Shown here: piece by piece, positions 38,901-44,900 of the stretch
Position numbering within the stretch: position 1 is the first letter of the stretch
Layout: the number at the start of each line of letters is the position of its first letter
NCBI GenBank assembly: GCA_047967505.1
Contig: CM106538.1
Strand: one strand, 5' to 3'
DNA: 64,000 nucleotides
Source of the DNA: Dipteris shenzhenensis
Taxonomy: Eukaryota > Polypodiophyta > Polypodiopsida > Gleicheniales
The notes under the pieces: generated by a model
What the model saw: only the letters and a program-made list of their open reading frames with translations
Database searches by the model: none
What the model was told of the DNA's origin: nothing
Translations under genes and position numbers: made by a program

Positions 38901-41900
38901 ACTCCAAGTCTTTGACTGCAAGAGAGTGTGCTAAGTTATCACCCCAATATTGTGGGCCATGGTTAATTCTTAAAAGAATAGGCAAGGTGGCCTATAAATT
39001 GAAATTACCACAAGGTTGTAAGGTGGACCCAGTGTTTCATGTTTCTCATTTAAAGAATTTTTTGCACCGAGGAGACTCATTAATCGAGGGTGTTGCCTTG
39101 TTTCAGGAGATAGAGGATATTGCACGACACAAACCAATAAGAATCCTAGACCGAGGAGCAATGCAAGTACGCAATCGGAAGATACCCAAGGTGTTGATTT
39201 CATGGCATGGTCTACCTCTATCTTAGGCTACCTTGGGAATCCGTGTACCAGATGTGGAGAGCATTCCCAAATTTTGTCATCGAGGACACTGATACCTAAA
39301 GGAATGTTATGCTCAAGCCGAGATAACATGACCTCGAAAGGATCGGTGGACATTTTAGAGGACCAACTTTCGTATTATATTTCATTGTGCTTCAAATATA
39401 TGGTTAAAGGAATCAATGTCAAGGTCCTCGGTGAGGGCGAATTAGCACTGACTAGATGGTTCTAAAGGTCATGGTCCTAGGTGCACCAAAATGTGTAAAG
39501 CCAAGGGGCAAATGTAATAAACGTACTCCAAGAGGGGTAAAATGGTGTAGCAAGAAAGGAACCAAGAATATTGACATGTGGCATGTAGAATCATCTAGGA
39601 AACTGAGGGCTTTGTGTATAGCATGCAGGAAGAGCACACGTGATTTTCATTTGAGCTTGCTAACACAGAGGTTGGATGGGTGGAACAAAAGCGTGCCATT
39701 GCCCATGATTGGTTTAGGTTTTGTTGTTGTCCATTTCAAGTAGACGAACAGCACGAACTGAAGATAGTGGTATGAAACTGCAATGGCACCTATGGTCCAA
39801 TCCAAGCAGTTTTCAGGGACTTGCACCGACAAAGAGATGATATTCTATACTGAGACACATGAGAGTCCAGAGAGAGGACTAGCCATGGTCCACAAGATAC
39901 ACTTAGGAGTCAACCCACAAACAGGACATAAGGAGAGAGAGTGGATTACAAGGTTCTAGAGGGATGGTAGCTCTTTTCCAATCACTTGAGACCATTTATC
40001 CCTGTGATGTGGAAGGACGAGCACCCACAGCATATGTCAGTGTGGTTTCAGCCACCTAATACAAAACCACTCTTTATTGCAATATATACCTAGATGAATC
40101 CAGAAAATTCCCAAACTCATCCTCTAAAAACACAACATAGTGCAGTTTCAATCTCACGATAGTCACTCATAAGATTGAAAACCATAAACTCCATCACGCA
40201 TAGCAGGGACTAGCTACTATGACAGGGAACCACTCTTTATTGCAGTATGCTACTTCCCCCCGAACACATCATACGCGCATGAGGTCACTACACATGGTCA
40301 TAGCCTGTATGAGACGATATTTGAGGATATCATGGAGTTCTCCAAGACGGGAGAGGTTCTCCTCCTAGGTGACTTCAATGCACGCACATGAAACAAACAA
40401 GTGGAACTGCTTGATTTTGAGTCACACCCCCTCAGAGTGCCAAAGATGGATGCAGAAGAGCTCGGGATAGTGAGATACTCGAAGGATGCACCGCATGTGA
40501 CAAGATATGGGAGACACCTACTAGAGATGCGAGTAGTACAGGATCTGGGCATATATGACGGTCTTCAACGACGGCCATTGTCTAGAGGGTTTACTTGCTT
40601 CCCACACGGAGGGGGCACTAGCACTGTGGACTACGTATTGGGCTCCTCGGCTTTTGTGACACGGGTACATGACTTTGTAGTCCCCCCCCCAAACCACATA
40701 CCTGTCATTTAGCATCTCGACTACACTACCAGCAGATGCAGGGCTTGATCCCCCACCCACGTCCAAGTACGCTTCGATCATGCTCCTGATGTAATAGTAT
40801 ACATGAGCCACTTATCCCATGGTCTAGACCACACCTAACAGTGATCATACGAGAAGTAAAAGCAAAGTTCTCATCATAATCTACGCCTTTCTTCTTAGCA
40901 CGTCCTTTTGCAACGAGAGGGGCTTTGTACCTGTCTATGGAACCATTTGACTTCGTTCCAACTTGCATACCCATTTTGTTCAAATCGCTTCCTTGCCAGT
41001 AGACAGATCCAGTAACTCCCAAGTGCGGTTTTAAGTTGCATTAAGTATGTGAACACAGCGAGCTTCACTAAGATCGAGTCTAATCTTAGTTTTTCCTTTA
41101 GAGACATACATGTTCATGATCATTATTTCAGCCATATTTGGTATGAGGTACAAGTAGGGGCACGCCCTGATGAGCCAAGTGGTCTTTTTTCAATTAAGAT
41201 GAAGCAAGTGGTTTAAGCTCCGAAGGAAAAGAAATTCAAGAACAGTTATTTGTTTGGAACGGTTTTTTAATTGGAAAAGGTAATGTTTGCGTGCCAGAAT
41301 GTGATGACATTATTTGTGCAAGACATCGTGATGTCATGACATCCTTGTGTCCGGAAATTCCAAATAAGAAACAGGTAAGTATCTCCATACCTCATCTTTG
41401 CTGGATAAGAGGTCACTAGGACAACTGGAGTGGCCATCTCCTCGTGGAGCTTCTTGCATTGCGAGCAGTCTTGCTTCCTATGACCTTGGCACATGCCTTG
41501 GCATCCAAGAAACCTTCATAGCCATTGCTGTCTTCTTTTGCCCACTTCTTACTAGACCACGGTCGTTTCCCAGGCTTCTTTCTGGCTAGAGCTGTTGTCT
41601 CCAGAGAAAGTCGAGTCTTGATACTTAAATCACCTTGCTGATTTTTGACTACCAGAGCAGTCTCTGTGCTGTTTGAGAGCTCCAAAACGAATTCGTTTTT
41701 GTGCCAGGAGCCTCCAAAAGAATTCAATTTTGTGCCAAAGAGCCTCCAGAAGAATTCATTTTTGGGCCAGGGAGAATCGAGGATTGAATCGCCATCAACC
41801 AGGGAGCTACCATGTGAATTCGCCTTCAACCAGGAGTAGCCAGATTGACTCGCATGCCTCCCAGGAACCTCCAAATTCATTCATTTTCTTCTGGAAGCAA

Positions 41901-44900
41901 CTCTGGACAGCAGAGAGTTGCTTCCAGAATTCCCTATCAGACAAGAGTCAACTTCGTCTCTCTGTCAGCTAGAGTATCCCCAGGAGGGCAGCAAAGGTTT
42001 GGCACTAGTGACAGACTGTGAGAGCTGCGTGGCTGAGTCGGGCTGCTAGTAACAGCTCCGGGCTGTGCGTAAACCTTGTGTGTCTGAGGGATTGATGCTT
42101 GGACAGCCAGGAGGGTGATTCTGCCTTGTAGGTGTTGATGGGATTTTGGAACTGTTGGCCGGATTATGCACTTCCCAAAGGGCTGAGGAAGAGAGCTGTA
42201 GGTTAAAGGAGATCCCACCCTGTATGTTTAGGTGAACAGAGGCAGACTGCTGCTCTTTTCCTTTCCCCTATCTGCTGCTGAAGGCCTGCTGGTGCTGCTG
42301 GAGCTGCGTGCTGCAGAGGGCTGTACTGAGGCTGCAAGCGCTGATGAATAATGGTAAACAGATCCTGGAGAGGAGATCTCTGCTAGAGCTAGCATCCTCT
42401 CGCTATCCTTGTCCCTTGGCTGGCAGCTGATATTCAACCTGTTAAACCTGTCTTTCATGCGAATTATGCATCAAGTCGACTGTTGGATCAGCTTCCTTCT
42501 GCTCTGCTGTCTAGGCAGCCTGCTGGATGTCAACCTCTGCTTCACTACACTACACCTTCTCTCACTGTCTACACCAACCAATTAGCCATGCTCCTAGTAA
42601 GCTTGCTTCCAAGGGATTGCTAAGGGTCGGTGACGTCTCTTACCGCTGGAGAACAGGTGAGGGCTGGGCCAGTCGTTGCTTCAGAAGGAATCACAGATGA
42701 AGTTGTACGGCAGAAAGAAGGATGACGATGGCAACAAGAGCAAGAGTGGAGTTCCTGACAGTGAAAACAAGAAGAACAAAAAGAACCAGCAGAAATGCTT
42801 CTATTGTGACATGCCTAGATATTTTGCCAAAGATTGAAAAGGAAAAAGGTGGACCAAGCAAAGATGGAGGACCAAAGACCCGGTATCAGCCAATGTGGTA
42901 AGAAAAGAACTTTTCTTTGATGCAACACCATGTCCCATTGAGATAGAGTTTGCAGACCCAGGTGTGACAATGTTCATGAGAGACATCTAGGAGTAGAGTA
43001 CAGAGCTAGACTTTGTGGTGGAGGATGGAAGGTGTTGCTCACGCCTCTCTATAGTCGCCCTGGAGCTTGGAGTCCCATGCTCCCAAGTGGACCATAGAGT
43101 GTAAATGATATCCTGCCAGATGGCAACTAGGGTAGCCGAGGGTGGAACCGGGTGCTCACCCATCACAAGACTGCAACAAGCCACCCAAATGTTCCAAGCC
43201 ATGATGCTGGCTACCACCTCCCAAACATTGTCCTCCCTAGGAGGAGGAGCTAGGCTGTCAGGAGGGACTGCCTCGTGGAGTGCTATCCTCAGGATGCTCT
43301 GAACCTGTATCCGCCGGTAGGCTGGGGAGATCTCATCAATTTGAAACGCGTGTCCTCCCTCTATCAACAAAGCCACCATCCCCAAGGTGTAGTCTCTCTC
43401 AAGACTCTGCATACGTGTCATGATCCTCAGGGTTCCCATCCAAATCCTCGCTGCGCTACGACAGCTCCACAGGCAGTGCGGGATACTCTCCAGGACACCA
43501 TCGGAGCAGCAATGGCACTGCCCCTCCACTCGCATCTGCTCCAACCACGGTCCGATGGGCACACCTCCGTGGGCAGCCAGCCAGAAGAAGTATGAAATCT
43601 TCCTAGGCCGCAAACTGGACTACAACCGCGTCCAAAACCTGGAGCGAACGTCCCGAGGCACTCTCTGGGTCACCCAATGCCTCTCCCTGGAGGAAGTCCA
43701 CCTCGACGAGTCCATTTGAAGCCTCCTGCCAATCCGTAAAAGAAGGGCACCTCATCCACCTGCTCGGCTAGGCCGCCCCTGGAAGGCCAGAACCACTCTC
43801 ACGGATCCCACTGGACCTCCCTCAGGGATCTACCCTCCCACAGCCAAAGGCGCCATCTAGAGGCGTCCTACTCTGAGATACTGGGAGGATCAATGTGCCA
43901 CTCCTTCCCCAAATGTCCCACCACTCTGATCATCTGCCAGTGAATCCCATCAAGACTCCCATCCATCTCAGGGTCTCTCTCAGTGAGTGGCTAGAGTAGG
44001 CCTCCAGGTCATACACGGAAGAAGCCAGGGTGTGTGCTGCCTCGCAGCATCAACATCCTCAAGGGAACACCAGTACGAGAAAATTGCCCCAACCATCTGC
44101 TGTCTCTTCAAACGCGAAGTCCTTCCCACCAGGACTCAGGAATGGCTAAGTCAATCTCGCCCATCCGCTGCCCTGCCCCTCGCAGATGCGCTGGGGCGTC
44201 AAGCCTCGCCTCTACCTCCATGGGTAATCTGCTCCAACGGCCAAAGGACCCTGCTGGACCACTATCCCATTGTGCCCAACCAATGTGAGTCTGCTATCCG
44301 AGCATATGTCCCTCCTGATCTCTAATCTCTGGGTGCCATATAAGGGGCTAGCGCTCAAACTCCTCTCTGCATCTCGGCGGAGCACGGATGAGCCCCCCTG
44401 CCAGTCTCTACCAGACCCTGTGAAGGCTCCTCATCAAGGGGTTGGCGCATACATTCCCACCTCAGAGTGGCCACGACCTAAAGTTTATAATAATTCTTGG
44501 TGAGAGCTTTCATTGACGAGAGCATCCCATCACCAATGAAAAGGTTTGCCTTACTTAAGCGCATCGCTCAATGGGACTTACTGTCAAATTGATCATCACA
44601 AAGGGTGAATACACATTGCTAATCAAGAACATTATCGTCTCTTTCCTCTGCTATTCATCACAAACTATTATTTTAATAGTAGTCTCCTAGGAACACATGA
44701 TAAAATAACACTTGCGATAATTGATTGCAATATGTTCAAGAGACATGGCTTAAAATATCAAGACAAGACTGCACTTTCTTTCCTTCCTCATTTTTCTTTC
44801 ACTTGCAATTTAATTACACATTACATGTGACTATCTATTCATATGGGAAAGACTTTCTACATCAAGTCGTCCAAGTTGTGCCCTTGCACTCACAGACCCC

